A DNA stretch of 43,585 nucleotides from Thermodesulfobacteriota bacterium. GTDB lineage: Bacteria; Desulfobacterota; DSM-4660; Desulfatiglandales; Desulfatiglandaceae. This document shows positions 1-8,725 of the stretch, in pieces. A model generated the notes under the pieces. That model was not told where the DNA came from, ran no database searches, and worked only from the letters and a program-made list of their open reading frames with translations. Location: NCBI GenBank assembly GCA_028278625.1, contig JANQDY010000167.1, positions 1-43,585 on the forward strand, written 5' to 3'. A program made the translations under genes and the position numbers. Position 1 is the first letter of the stretch. Each line of letters begins with the position of its first letter.

Positions 1-1
1 C

Positions 2-541
2 AATGAGGGGGCCAGGATGATAAACCACCTGACGGAAATTCGATCCGCCCAGACGCCGATAAAGGGATTGAGCAATGCCGGCAAATGCACTGCCGCCATT
101 GTGGCTTCCAGAGACCAGTATGAGCTGATGGGCCAGTACTCGGTGGTCTATCTCGATCAAGGTTACCAACACGGGATTGAACGGGGCAACCTTTTTTCAA
201 TTGTGACCCGTATGGAAGCATCCGAAACAAGCGGGAAAGATCTTCCGAACCTGGTGCTGGGCTATCTCATGATTGTTGAATCGAGACTGGAAACGGCCAC
301 GGCGGTTGTCTTAACTGCCAGAAAGGACTTTCCAAACGGAACCATGCTCACGGCAGTTAATCTGAACCGGGCCCTTGAAAAAACCCTGGTATCACAGGGC
401 TATGATCAGGTAGGGGCAATTGACGTCAAAAATGAGCTGGTTCCGGCCTTGATAAAGTTGAAAGAAAACATCGATGTAAGAAAGGATTTGCCCGAGAGTC
501 TTTATTTGTTATCAAGCATGGGGAAATGTTCAGCAAACTGA
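2..541 (+). CDS. 3' part of a probable LysM-associated cell-envelope protein
   Basis: The reading frame is open from base 2 with no stop, so the gene starts outside the window. The ATG at 17 is probably internal because no Shine-Dalgarno site precedes it. About 179 residues remain. The segment around VVYLDQGYQHGIERGNLFSI resembles the C-terminal domain of exported proteins that carry LysM peptidoglycan-binding repeats in Desulfobacterota, where they often lie just before dprA. No LysM repeat is present in the visible part, so this assignment rests on resemblance and context. No membrane segment or catalytic motif is evident. The 100 bp to dprA contain no clear terminator, so co-transcription is possible. 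Confidence that it is a real coding region is high; confidence in the family is moderate. Confidence 0.6.
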   Translation, partial: NEGARMINHLTEIRSAQTPIKGLSNAGKCTAAIVASRDQYELMGQYSVVYLDQGYQHGIERGNLFSIVTRMEASETSGKDLPNLVLGYLMIVESRLETATAVVLTARKDFPNGTMLTAVNLNRALEKTLVSQGYDQVGAIDVKNELVPALIKLKENIDVRKDLPESLYLLSSMGKCSAN

Positions 542-641
542 GTCGTTGCGGTGTGTGATTGAAAGAAACCTTGACAAAGGTCTTTCATCTTGTTTTATAT
601 TCCCGCCATCCCGGCCCTGAAAAAGAGCCGTTTGAAACCTC

Positions 642-1751
642 ATGACCAACCCCTTGGATCAAAGACAGGCATGGCTGGCCCTTTACCTGATTCCGGGCCT
701 AGGCAATGTGGTCCTCAAGAGATTATTTGATCAGTTCCACGATGTTCACGCCGTTTTCGAAGCGGACTTCTTTGATTTGATGAGGGTTGGGGGACTCCGC
801 AAGGAAATTGCCAGAAAGATTCTCCATGGCGGCTTGCCAGGGCTGGCCGAAAAGGAGCTATCAGGAGCCGAACGGGCCGGTGCAACGGTTTTGACATACC
901 AGGATTCCGATTATCCCGTACTGCTGCGCGAACTCCACAATCCACCCATGGTGCTGTTTGTGAAGGGCCGAAAAATTCGACCGGCCCAGAACCTCGTGGG
1001 TCTTGTGGGATCCAGAAACCCGACCCATTACGGTTTGAAAACGGCTGAAAGAATCGCGGGGGGGCTTGCAAAAAGGGAGACCGGAGTGGTCAGCGGACTG
1101 GCAAGGGGCATCGACGCAGCCGCCCACAGCGGCTGCCTCAAGAGCAGTGGGTTCACGGTTGGCGTGTTGGGCACGGGTATTGACGTGGTCTATCCCAAAA
1201 CAAACCGAAAACTCTTCGATAAAATGGTGGAGGTGGGGACCATCGTCTCCGAGTTTCCCATGGGGACCGCACCGGAACCTAGGAATTTCCCCATTCGAAA
1301 CCGGATCATCAGCGGCTTGAGCAGAGGGGTGGCTGTCATTGAAGCAACCAGGAAAAGCGGATCGCTCATTACGGCGGCATGTGCCCTGGAACAGAACCGA
1401 GAGGTTTTCGCCGTACCCGGAAGCGTCGATTCTTTGAAAAGCGCCGGTGCCCACTGGCTCATCAAGCAGGGTGCCAAACTGATTGAAAACGCTGATGATA
1501 TTCTGGATGAACTGTGGTTCCTCAGGCGGGAACCGCGGAAGAAGGATATGAAGAAGAGCCCCTTGCCCCGTGGACGGATGGAAGGGGTTGAGCAGAAGGT
1601 ATACGATATCATTGGGGACTATCCGATCCACATTGACAAGATTGCGCGTGCAGGCGCTCTTGAAGCGGGTCGGTTGGCCATGATTCTGCTGAAAATGGAA
1701 TTAAACGGAACCGTTCGGCAGCTGCCCGGGAAAATGTATGTGCGTTGCTAG
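642..1751 (+). CDS. dprA: DNA processing protein DprA (Smf family)
   Basis: DprA binds single-stranded DNA that has entered the cell and loads RecA on it, and is widely conserved beyond naturally competent species. The 369-residue product has the usual length. An N-terminal helix-hairpin-helix-like region (LYLIPGLGNVVLKRL, residues 15-30) precedes the Rossmann-like core, with the family signatures VGSRNPTHYGL, SGLARGIDAAAH, GTGIDVVYP and RNFPIRNRIISGLS, and a run resembling SGSLITAACALEQNREVFAVPG in which the family's fold closes. A C-terminal winged-helix-like segment (about 310-369) follows a basic linker. The ATG at 642 has only a weak ribosome site, but it gives the correct N-terminus. 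topA follows 94 bp downstream, the common dprA-topA order. Confidence 0.96.
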   Translation: MTNPLDQRQAWLALYLIPGLGNVVLKRLFDQFHDVHAVFEADFFDLMRVGGLRKEIARKILHGGLPGLAEKELSGAERAGATVLTYQDSDYPVLLRELHNPPMVLFVKGRKIRPAQNLVGLVGSRNPTHYGLKTAERIAGGLAKRETGVVSGLARGIDAAAHSGCLKSSGFTVGVLGTGIDVVYPKTNRKLFDKMVEVGTIVSEFPMGTAPEPRNFPIRNRIISGLSRGVAVIEATRKSGSLITAACALEQNREVFAVPGSVDSLKSAGAHWLIKQGAKLIENADDILDELWFLRREPRKKDMKKSPLPRGRMEGVEQKVYDIIGDYPIHIDKIARAGALEAGRLAMILLKMELNGTVRQLPGKMYVRC

Positions 1752-1760
1752 CGGTTGGAC

Positions 1761-1800
1761 TTTAGCTCTTGGCTATTAGCCGTTAGCGTTTAGCTGTTAT
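1761..1800 (+). repeat. TTAGC-type short repeat between dprA and topA
   Basis: The pentamer TTAGC occurs four times within 40 bases (1762, 1777, 1783 and 1790) in variants of GTTAGC, ATTAGC and TTTAGC. It fills most of the gap before topA. I recall similar low-complexity TTAGC/GCTAA tracts in intergenic DNA of Desulfobacterota. No open frame or strong hairpin explains it. Confidence 0.5.
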
Positions 1801-1845
1801 GAAACCAAAACAATAGCGTCGATCAAAAGAGAGTGGACCGAAAGA

Positions 1846-4158
1846 ATGCCCAAAAACTTACTTATTATTGAATCTCCGGCCAAAGCCAGAACCCTCAAAA
1901 AATACCTGGGGCCCGACTTTAAAATCATGGCCTCAGTGGGACACGTGAAAGATCTTCCCGTGAGCAGGCTGGGAGTTGATATAGAAAACAGTTTTGAACC
2001 CAAATACGTTACCATCAAAGGGAAAGGAAAAGTTCTTAAAGACCTCAAAGCCGCCGGAAAAAAGGCCGAAGCCATCTACCTTGCACCGGACCCGGACCGT
2101 GAAGGTGAAGCCATTGCCTGGCATGTGGCCCAGGAACTGGGGAAAGGAACTGACGAACAAAAAGTCTATCGGGTCCTTTTTAATGAATTAACCAAAAGGG
2201 CCATTTTGGAGGCAGTTGAATCGCCCAAGACCTTGGACCGCAACAAGTTTGAATCCCAGCAGGCCAGGCGCATTCTGGACCGGTTGGTGGGATATCAAAT
2301 TTCACCGCTATTGTGGAAACGGGTCAAACGCGGCTTGAGCGCAGGCCGCGTCCAATCGGTGGCCGTTAAGATGATCTGCGACAGGGAGCGGGAGATTCAG
2401 GCATTTGAACCCCAGGAGTATTGGTCTCTTACTGCGATCCTGTCGGGCACCGAACCTCCCTCTTTTGAAGCCAAGTTTTTTCAGTATAAAGGGAAAAAGA
2501 AAGAACTCAAGAATGAAGCGCAGACCCGGGCCATTGTATCGGAAATCGAAGGGCTCCCATTTGAAGTCTCAAAAGTCACTCAGAAGCGAACCCGAAAGAA
2601 TGCACCCCCGCCCTTCACCACGAGCCTCCTTCAACAGGAAGCCTTTAGGCGGCTAAGATATTCCGCAAAGAAAACCATGTCTGTTGCCCAGAGTCTCTAT
2701 GAAGGGGTTGACCTGGGTGACCAGGGGCTGGTGGGTCTCATTACCTACATGAGGACCGATTCCTTCAACCTTTCAAAAGATGCCATTGGCCAGGCACGGT
2801 CATTCATAGAAAAAACCTATGGGAAGGATTACCTGCCCGGAAAACCCAATCATTATAAGAGCCGCAAAGGGGCTCAGGAGGCGCACGAAGCCATACGACC
2901 CACTTCCGTTACGTTGGTACCGGAAGCCATTTCCAGGTATTTGAGCCGGGACCAGCGGGCCCTATATGAACTGATCTGGAAACGGTTTGTGGCCTGCCAG
3001 ATGAGCCCTGCGCAACTGGACAAGACACAGGTGGAAATAAAGGCGGGAAACGCCGGTTTTCGTGCCAACGGATCCGTGATGGTATTTAATGGATTCACCG
3101 TCCTTTATGGGGATCCCAATGGATCGGCCAAAGAAAACGGAGATCGCGAAAAAACTTCCGAATCCCAATTGCCCCCTTTAACAAAGGGTCAAATCCTTGG
3201 GCTCAACAAACTCGTTCCGGCGCAACATTTCACCCAGCCGCCTCCCCGGTTTACGGAAGCCTCCCTGGTCAAGGCTCTGGAGGAAAACGGCATCGGGCGG
3301 CCATCCACCTATGCGGCCATCCTGGCAAATATCAGCGGCCGAGAATATGTCTCCGTTGAAAAGAGGCGGTTTGTTCCCACGGAGCTGGGGTTTCTGGTGA
3401 CGGATCTTCTGGTCAAAAATTTTCCTGACGTGATGAATACCGCCTTTACGGCACAGATGGAGAACAATCTGGATCAGATCGAACAGGGGAAGGTGAAATG
3501 GACCGATGTGCTGAAACGGTTTTACGATTCATTCGAAAAAGACCTCAACAATGCTGCCGAAGGGATGAAAGGCGAGGTGCTGACGGATATCGAGTGTGAT
3601 AAGTGTCATCGCCCCATGGCCGTCAAATCCGGTCGAAACGGCATCTTCCTGGCCTGTACCGGCTATCCGGACTGCCGGAACACCGCCAATTTTACCAGGG
3701 ATGAAAAAGGGAGGATCATCATTGAATCCGCTCCGGATACGGGAGAAGAAAAAGGGACCTGTGAAAAATGCGGCAGCCCCATGGTCAGCCGAAACGGGCG
3801 TTACGGACCCTTTGTGGCTTGTTCCGGATATCCGGAATGCAAGAACATCTGGACACCTGAGCCGGTCAGCACCGGCGTTTCCTGCCCGGAAACCGGTTGT
3901 TCGGGGACCCTGGTGGAAAAAAGTTCCAAGAAGGGCAAGAAATTCTATGCCTGCGATCAATATCCCGAATGCCGATTCGCCACCTGGGATGAACCCCTGG
4001 ACGGGGACTGCCCGGTCTGCGGCACAAAGGTCCTGAGTATCAAGCAGCCCAGGAAGGCGAAGGAACCGATGGTGGTCTGCCGGGAAAAGGGGTGCGGATT
4101 CAAGGAACCGTATTCCGCTTATCAAGAAAAGACCGTCCCAGCCCAGAATCGCTCATAG
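1846..4158 (+). CDS. topA: DNA topoisomerase I (type IA)
   Basis: This enzyme relaxes negatively supercoiled DNA by passing one strand through a transient nick. The 770-residue product begins with a TOPRIM domain: LIIESPAKARTLKKYLG carries the catalytic Glu, and APDPDREGEAIAWH is the acidic metal-binding motif. The active-site tyrosine is Tyr301 in LITYMRTDS. The conserved NGIGRPSTYA segment lies near residue 480. The C-terminal third holds four cysteine zinc-ribbon repeats, beginning at ECDKC, TCEKCG, SCPETGC and DCPVCG; the first three contain the typical CSGYPEC-like second halves. The ATG at 1846 gives the expected N-terminus although the ribosome site is weak. This is probably an essential housekeeping gene, co-transcribed with dprA or expressed from the short upstream gap. 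Confidence 0.98.
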   Translation: MPKNLLIIESPAKARTLKKYLGPDFKIMASVGHVKDLPVSRLGVDIENSFEPKYVTIKGKGKVLKDLKAAGKKAEAIYLAPDPDREGEAIAWHVAQELGKGTDEQKVYRVLFNELTKRAILEAVESPKTLDRNKFESQQARRILDRLVGYQISPLLWKRVKRGLSAGRVQSVAVKMICDREREIQAFEPQEYWSLTAILSGTEPPSFEAKFFQYKGKKKELKNEAQTRAIVSEIEGLPFEVSKVTQKRTRKNAPPPFTTSLLQQEAFRRLRYSAKKTMSVAQSLYEGVDLGDQGLVGLITYMRTDSFNLSKDAIGQARSFIEKTYGKDYLPGKPNHYKSRKGAQEAHEAIRPTSVTLVPEAISRYLSRDQRALYELIWKRFVACQMSPAQLDKTQVEIKAGNAGFRANGSVMVFNGFTVLYGDPNGSAKENGDREKTSESQLPPLTKGQILGLNKLVPAQHFTQPPPRFTEASLVKALEENGIGRPSTYAAILANISGREYVSVEKRRFVPTELGFLVTDLLVKNFPDVMNTAFTAQMENNLDQIEQGKVKWTDVLKRFYDSFEKDLNNAAEGMKGEVLTDIECDKCHRPMAVKSGRNGIFLACTGYPDCRNTANFTRDEKGRIIIESAPDTGEEKGTCEKCGSPMVSRNGRYGPFVACSGYPECKNIWTPEPVSTGVSCPETGCSGTLVEKSSKKGKKFYACDQYPECRFATWDEPLDGDCPVCGTKVLSIKQPRKAKEPMVVCREKGCGFKEPYSAYQEKTVPAQNRS

Positions 4159-4189
4159 TGTCGACCTGGCCGCAATTTCGAAGGCAGCA

Positions 4190-4215
4190 TGAAAAATCAA
4201 ACACAGCGTTTGATT
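4190..4215 (-). terminator. Possible terminator for the Tpt1-like gene
   Basis: An 8-bp inverted repeat (AATCAAAC at 4195-4202 and GTTTGATT at 4208-4215) surrounds a 5-base loop. On the minus strand it is followed by a short T run, as expected for a terminator of the NAPRTase/Tpt1-like operon. The stem is AT-rich, so it would be weak. It lies between convergent gene ends. Confidence 0.4.
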
Positions 4216-4234
4216 CTTCAAGGTAGATCTTCCA

Positions 4235-4258
4235 AGGTGATCCGCGCAAAGATCACCT
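4235..4258. other. Stem-loop overlapping the stop of the Tpt1-like gene
   Basis: AGGTGATC (4235-4242) pairs perfectly with GATCACCT (4251-4258) across an 8-base loop. The right arm contains the minus-strand stop codon (4253-4255). There is no U tract next to it. It may protect the 3' end or act together with the neighbouring hairpin at 4195-4215. Confidence 0.35.
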
Positions 4259-4975
4259 AGCTTTTCTGCGCGTTTTCCGGGCCGCTTCCTTCCAGCCCTT
4301 TCGCTTCTTTCCCTTTGACCTTCTGGATGGATCCGGATCCCTTTGGGGGTCCAGGATGAAGGTTCCGGGCGAGGGGATTTCACCATCAGTGACGGTTTTC
4401 CGACGCTTATGGGTTTTCTTCTCCTCTTTTTCAATGGGGTCTTTGGGGGGTGGCGGTCCTGAAATGAAATGTGCCGGTATTTCCGGTGACAAAAAGAGAT
4501 CACCGAAAGGAAAGATCCGAACCCCCTTTCTTTTCGCATTGGCGGCGGGGATTTCCAACAGAACCGGATGTTGGTCTTTTCGGCGGCCGATTTTCAAGGC
4601 CATCTCGCGATCCGGGGAAAGGGCCAGGAAGGAACCGGCCTCAGCTTTTAGCCCCCTTTCCATAACCACCGGGTGGGCTCTTTTTCTGATGGGCGCATAG
4701 AGCAAACCCGGCAGGGGAAGATCACTGTAATGCTCCATGGTCCAGTGCCGGTTGCGGGACCGGATCCGTTCCTCCCTGGTCTCAAAGCGCTCCCGATCTT
4801 CGCCCATGAGCATTTCGTTGATGTGGGAATGTCTGACATATCGCCATCCGTCCTCTTCGTGAAGGGCCTTGAGCAAATCCTTGTAACGTACAAACCCTTC
4901 ACCGTCGGGAACCAGTCCGAATTCATCAGGCCGGTAAGCCAGGATGTACGTCAACATGCGACTTAAATCACTCAC
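4253..4975 (-). CDS. Tpt1/KptA-like RNA 2'-phosphotransferase homologue, catalytic pair missing
   Basis: Tpt1/KptA enzymes remove an internal RNA 2'-phosphate using NAD+, releasing nicotinamide and a cyclic phosphorylated ADP-ribose. The N-terminus (LSRMLTYILAYRPDEFGL) and the first winged-helix-like half match this family, as does the later part around RKRAHPVVMERGLKAE and HPVLLEIPA. Differences are visible: the normally invariant Arg-His of the L-R-H-x-P motif is Ala13-Tyr14, and the IRAxQGHS motif is replaced by IRSRNRHWT, which keeps the Arg. Residues from about 175 onward are a highly basic, low-complexity tail, longer than usual. Translation starts at GTG 4975 behind AAGAAGAG. It lies 37 bp after the nicotinate phosphoribosyltransferase gene, presumably in the same operon. 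The fold assignment is fairly secure; the activity is doubtful. Confidence 0.75.
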   Translation of the reverse strand: MSDLSRMLTYILAYRPDEFGLVPDGEGFVRYKDLLKALHEEDGWRYVRHSHINEMLMGEDRERFETREERIRSRNRHWTMEHYSDLPLPGLLYAPIRKRAHPVVMERGLKAEAGSFLALSPDREMALKIGRRKDQHPVLLEIPAANAKRKGVRIFPFGDLFLSPEIPAHFISGPPPPKDPIEKEEKKTHKRRKTVTDGEIPSPGTFILDPQRDPDPSRRSKGKKRKGWKEAARKTRRKAR

Positions 4976-5012
4976 TCTTCTTTGTTGATGGCGCTTACCC
5001 AGATGTCGCCTC

Positions 5013-6173
5013 CTACAGGTCTCCGGTTTTGGCCAATTGGGCGATCACGCCATCGCGGATTTCAGAAGGTGTGGGGAGCGGCCGCTTCATCTCCCCCATT
5101 TTGAGGAACGGCTTTAAGATATCCTTCATTTTGCCGCCACAGGAACAGGTTTTCCCGGTCTTGCTTCGAGGAACCACCGCGGTTTCCATGCAGGCATGAC
5201 AGTGTAGGACGCTTTTTGAACCGGACCGCTTCCCCTTTTTGGCCAATGGTTTGTCTTCCACTTCCACAATGTCCATGGAAAAATCGATGACCGGAGCCGC
5301 GGTAATGGCTGTTCCGACGCCGAAAGCGTCGGCAAAACCCCGAAGCGCCATTATTCGATATTCATTCAGCCCGCCGCTGACAAAGAGTTTCACATTTCCG
5401 AAACCGTGAAGGTCCAGCTCCCAGCGTACCTCTTCCAGAATCTTCTTGAAGTCACCCCGCCTGGACTTGGGGGTATCAAGCCTTACCGCGTTAAGGTTCT
5501 TTCCCATGGCTTTTGCCACATTTAGGGCTTCCGCTTTTTCATCATTGAAAGTGTCGATCAGGCTCACCCGCTTGATGCGCGGTTCAATGATATCATGAAA
5601 TGCCTCAGTGGCCGCAACCGTATCCCCCATGATGAGAATCAGGGCGTGGGGCATGGTCCCGGAAGGCTCTATTCCCGCCAGTTCAGCACCGAGGCCCAGG
5701 GCCACACCATCGCAACCCCCAATGTATGCGTTCCGCTCCACCATGGGCGCAATGGCGGGGTGCATGCGCCGAGCCCCGAAACTGGTAACGGGAAGGTCCC
5801 CGGCTGCTTTCCGGCATCGGGCGGCCATTGTGGCAACGCCGGATGCCTGGCAGAGAAATCCCAGCAAGGCGGTCTCATATCGGCCAAAGTCCAGATACTT
5901 GCCGCGGATCTCGAGTACCGGCTGAAACGGATAGATGAAGGTCCCTTCCTGAATCATGCGAACCTCCACCGGCAAGTCCTTGAGCAGGGCCACGCATTCC
6001 TCCACGCCCGCAAGAACCGCCCAGGGGTAGTCCCTGGGGAAATCCTTGGCCAGAAATTCAACCGTCACCACTCGATCAATCCCTTTGGCTTTTAGAATCT
6101 GCTGTGTTCTTTCAAAATAGACATCGGTTACGAGACCGTCGCGTATCTGCTGAGAGTCGGCTGTGTGAATCAA
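5013..6173 (-). CDS. pncB: Nicotinate phosphoribosyltransferase (archaeal-like type)
   Basis: The enzyme joins nicotinate to PRPP with ATP hydrolysis to give nicotinate mononucleotide, the entry step of NAD salvage. The product of 386 residues resembles the short archaeal/deltaproteobacterial type. Motifs visible include TSFGARRMHPAIAPMVERNAY (substrate-binding region), SGTMPHALIL, LIDTFNDEKAEA and VSGGLNE, the last lying in the phosphate-binding part of the barrel. A C-terminal zinc-knuckle-like element has CHAC and later CSCGG. A longer frame is open up to 6203, but the start is set at TTG 6173 because AAGGAGG (complement of 6180-6186) ends six bases before it. A candidate promoter lies at 6243-6270. 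The Tpt1-like gene follows by 37 bp; that family releases nicotinamide, suggesting a shared link to NAD turnover. Confidence 0.92.
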   Translation of the reverse strand: MIHTADSQQIRDGLVTDVYFERTQQILKAKGIDRVVTVEFLAKDFPRDYPWAVLAGVEECVALLKDLPVEVRMIQEGTFIYPFQPVLEIRGKYLDFGRYETALLGFLCQASGVATMAARCRKAAGDLPVTSFGARRMHPAIAPMVERNAYIGGCDGVALGLGAELAGIEPSGTMPHALILIMGDTVAATEAFHDIIEPRIKRVSLIDTFNDEKAEALNVAKAMGKNLNAVRLDTPKSRRGDFKKILEEVRWELDLHGFGNVKLFVSGGLNEYRIMALRGFADAFGVGTAITAAPVIDFSMDIVEVEDKPLAKKGKRSGSKSVLHCHACMETAVVPRSKTGKTCSCGGKMKDILKPFLKMGEMKRPLPTPSEIRDGVIAQLAKTGDL

Positions 6174-6242
6174 GTTTGACCTCCTTAAATGTCCGGGCCC
6201 CACATCACTTTTGAAGGGCCATGATCACATGATTTAGGCCCT

Positions 6243-6270
6243 AATATACAGCGAAATGATTTTTTCGCAA
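6243..6270 (-). promoter_or_regulatory. Candidate promoter of the NAPRTase/Tpt1-like operon
   Basis: On the minus strand TTGCGA (complement of 6265-6270) and TATATT (complement of 6243-6248) are separated by 16 bp. The predicted transcript would have a leader of roughly 60 bases before the TTG start. This suggests the two-gene operon is transcribed separately from radA, which ends 147 bp upstream of that start. Confidence 0.45.
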
Positions 6271-6320
6271 GTGTAAGGGCTTAGAAAAGTGGGAAATACG
6301 GGTGGCTAACCCGGGGATTT

Positions 6321-7682
6321 CTAAGGGCAATCCTCAAAAAGATATTCGGGCAGGTCCCGGATCGATTTGATACTGTGCGCTTTAAGACCGGGGAGTGAAT
6401 TTGATCCCTCAAGATTACTCTTGGGAAGGAGACAGTCTGAAAACCCCATTTTTTCGATTTCCTTCATCCTCATGTCCGACTGGTTGACTCCCCGGACTTC
6501 ACCGGCCAGACCGACTTCACCAAAAACCACCAGGTTTCGTTTTACATGCTTCTCCAAGAAGCTGCTCATGACAGCGGCAACAATCCCCAGGTCCGCCGCC
6601 GGTTCATCGATTTTGAGCCCCCCTGCCACATTCACGAAAATATCCTGGTCCCCGAGTTCCATTCCCAGGCGTTTTCCAAGGACCGCCACCAGGAGGGAAA
6701 TGCGTTTCTGATCAATGCCTCTGGCGGTTCTTCTGGGCATGCCCAAAGGACTCGGATTCACCAGAGCCTGAATCTCCACCAGCAATGGCCGGGTTCCTTC
6801 CATACAGGCAATAATGGTTGATCCCGGCACCTCCTCGGGCCTCTCCGCCAGAAAAATCCCTGAAGGATTTTCGATCTCGGCCAGACCGGAATTCTTCATT
6901 TCGAAAACACCGATTTCATTGGTGGAACCGAAACGGTTTTTGACCGCCCGTAATATGCGGAAGAACTGACCGCGGTCCCCCTCGAAATAGAGCACCGTGT
7001 CCACCAAATGTTCCAGGACTTTGGGACCGGCGATGGCACCGTCTTTGGTGACGTGCCCCACCAGGAAAACGGGAATTGCCGTGCTCTTGGCAAAGGCCAT
7101 GAGCCTGGAAGCGGTTTCTTTTATCTGGGTGACACTGCCGGGAGGCGAGGGGATCTCTTTCGTATAGAAGGTCTGAATGGAATCCACGGCCAGAAGGTGT
7201 GGTTTGATTTCCTCAACACGGGTAAAGAAGTCCTCAAGGCAGGTTCCCGTAAGCACATAGAGATCGGTGGCTCGAATGTTCAGCCGGTCGGCCCGCATCT
7301 TGATCTGTTGCGGGGATTCTTCCCCCGACAGATACAATGATTTGAATCCCCGGTCAGCAAAACCGCCCAGAACCTGAAGGATCATGGTCGATTTTCCGAT
7401 ACCTGGATCGCCGCCGATGAGCACCAGGGAACCGGGGACCATTCCGCCGCCCAGAGTGCGATCGAACTCCGTAATCCCGGATTCCCATCGGGTTTCCGGG
7501 GCAAGAGAAATATGGTCAATGGGCTCCGGCCGGCTCATGGTGGGACCCTCGGCGTTTGTGCGGCGGGTCGCCTCGAATACTTCCATGAGACTTCCCCACT
7601 GGCCGCACTCCGGACAACGTCCCAGCCATTTCAGGGTCTCATACCCGCAGGTCCCGCAAACATAGCGCGATCTGTTTTTCAT
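6321..7682 (-). CDS. radA: DNA repair protein RadA (RecA/Lon-like)
   Basis: RadA is a RecA-fold ATPase that drives branch migration of recombination intermediates. The 453-residue product has the standard layout. A four-cysteine zinc finger lies at residues 9-26 (Cys9, Cys12, Cys23, Cys26). Walker A is GGDPGIGKS at 90-98, and the hallmark KNRFGSTNEIGVFEM (KNRFG motif) follows in the core. The C-terminal Lon-protease-like domain includes GGLKIDEPAADLGI and the FGEVGLAGEVRGV segment. The start at 7682 lies 6 bp after the stop of the YfdX-like gene and has almost no Shine-Dalgarno site, which suggests translational coupling to it. Confidence 0.97.
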   Translation of the reverse strand: MKNRSRYVCGTCGYETLKWLGRCPECGQWGSLMEVFEATRRTNAEGPTMSRPEPIDHISLAPETRWESGITEFDRTLGGGMVPGSLVLIGGDPGIGKSTMILQVLGGFADRGFKSLYLSGEESPQQIKMRADRLNIRATDLYVLTGTCLEDFFTRVEEIKPHLLAVDSIQTFYTKEIPSPPGSVTQIKETASRLMAFAKSTAIPVFLVGHVTKDGAIAGPKVLEHLVDTVLYFEGDRGQFFRILRAVKNRFGSTNEIGVFEMKNSGLAEIENPSGIFLAERPEEVPGSTIIACMEGTRPLLVEIQALVNPSPLGMPRRTARGIDQKRISLLVAVLGKRLGMELGDQDIFVNVAGGLKIDEPAADLGIVAAVMSSFLEKHVKRNLVVFGEVGLAGEVRGVNQSDMRMKEIEKMGFSDCLLPKSNLEGSNSLPGLKAHSIKSIRDLPEYLFEDCP

Positions 7683-7688
7683 GGAGAG

Positions 7689-8642
7689 CTATTTGAATTT
7701 TTCCACCGTTTTGTGATAGACATCTTTGGTTTTATCCCAGAGCCCCTTCATCTCTTTGCTGAAATCGGTGCCGCTCTCAGCCATTTTCTTCTCCAGCTCC
7801 TCGATTTTCACATTCAATTTGGCCAGGGCGTCACGGGTCTTCTCATCCGCCTGCTTGGCGGCCATCTTAAGAAACACCTTCGCATCAGCGAGGGATTTTT
7901 TGGCGGCTTCGTACCGGCCCTTTGTATATTTCTTGGTGGCTTGCCAGAGGCTTTCCTGTGCCAGAACCATGGGCCCGTAGGAGGAAATAGAGATGACTTG
8001 AACCCCCTCTTCCGCCTCTTTCAGCACTTGATCCGCCTCTTTTCCCTTGCCTTCCGCCAGAAGTGCCAGGGCGTTGGCCACTTTCCGTTCCGTATATGCC
8101 AGCGGCAGATCGATTTCCACATAGGTCAGGGATTCGCCGGCCAGTTCAAGGGCTTGCGCTCCTTTCTCCTTATCATCTTTTTTGAGGGCCTCTTTTGCCT
8201 CGTCCAGATGTTTCCTGGTTTTGTCAACGCTGACGAAACTCTGGATTTCATCCAGTGACACATAAATGGGCACCAAATCGGGGATGACTTCCTCTGAGTC
8301 TTCATAGGAAAGGTGTTTCTTCGCTACCCAGATATGGTCCTTGATGCGGGTAGTGGGAAGAGAAGAGCGGATCATTTCCATGAGTTCCTGGCTTTTGGTC
8401 AACTCGTTTCGAGCATCTTGATAGTTCCTTGCGTGAATGAAACCACGGGCTTTGGCAATGTGCTTCAAAGCTTTGACAGCCAGGTTGGCAATCCTTTGCT
8501 GCAGCGGAAATGAAAGCGGTTTCCCGGTTGTGACTGAAACTTCTTCTTTGACGGTTTCATCCTCAGCCACAGCCTTTTGCGGAATTCCTCCCCAAAGGAG
8601 CATCACGCCAAACAAGAAAACGGACAAAAATTTCACTTTCAT
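7689..8642 (-). CDS. YfdX-family exported helical protein
   Basis: The protein has a Sec signal peptide (hydrophobic core at about residues 5-20, cleavage likely after AVA near 26). A long, almost wholly helical, charged region follows, with the pattern of YfdX-family proteins (KALKHIAKARGFIHARNYQDA, LPIYVSLDEI-like and ALLAEGKGKEADQVLKEAEEG segments). The last 60 residues form a probable amphipathic coiled coil. YfdX proteins are periplasmic and have been linked to acid or envelope stress in enterobacteria; the molecular role is unclear. GGAGGTGT lies before the ATG at 8642. It is followed by radA after 6 bp, an unusual partner. The family call rests on the repeat pattern and is moderately sure. 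Confidence 0.7.
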   Translation of the reverse strand: MKVKFLSVFLFGVMLLWGGIPQKAVAEDETVKEEVSVTTGKPLSFPLQQRIANLAVKALKHIAKARGFIHARNYQDARNELTKSQELMEMIRSSLPTTRIKDHIWVAKKHLSYEDSEEVIPDLVPIYVSLDEIQSFVSVDKTRKHLDEAKEALKKDDKEKGAQALELAGESLTYVEIDLPLAYTERKVANALALLAEGKGKEADQVLKEAEEGVQVISISSYGPMVLAQESLWQATKKYTKGRYEAAKKSLADAKVFLKMAAKQADEKTRDALAKLNVKIEELEKKMAESGTDFSKEMKGLWDKTKDVYHKTVEKFK

Positions 8643-8725
8643 GACAACACCTCCAATCTTATTTTTGCACTATTCACGGCTCCTTAGGACTTTAGGAATC
8701 CATTTGTGGCTTTCCCGAATCCCCC

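Noticed and set aside
1761..1800. CRISPR or tandem-repeat array
   Set aside because: The repeat unit is only five bases, spacing is irregular and there are no spacers or cas genes.
3529..4125. Long open frame on the minus strand opposite the zinc-ribbon part of topA
   Set aside because: It mirrors the codon structure of topA, has no ribosome site and shows no recognisable domain.
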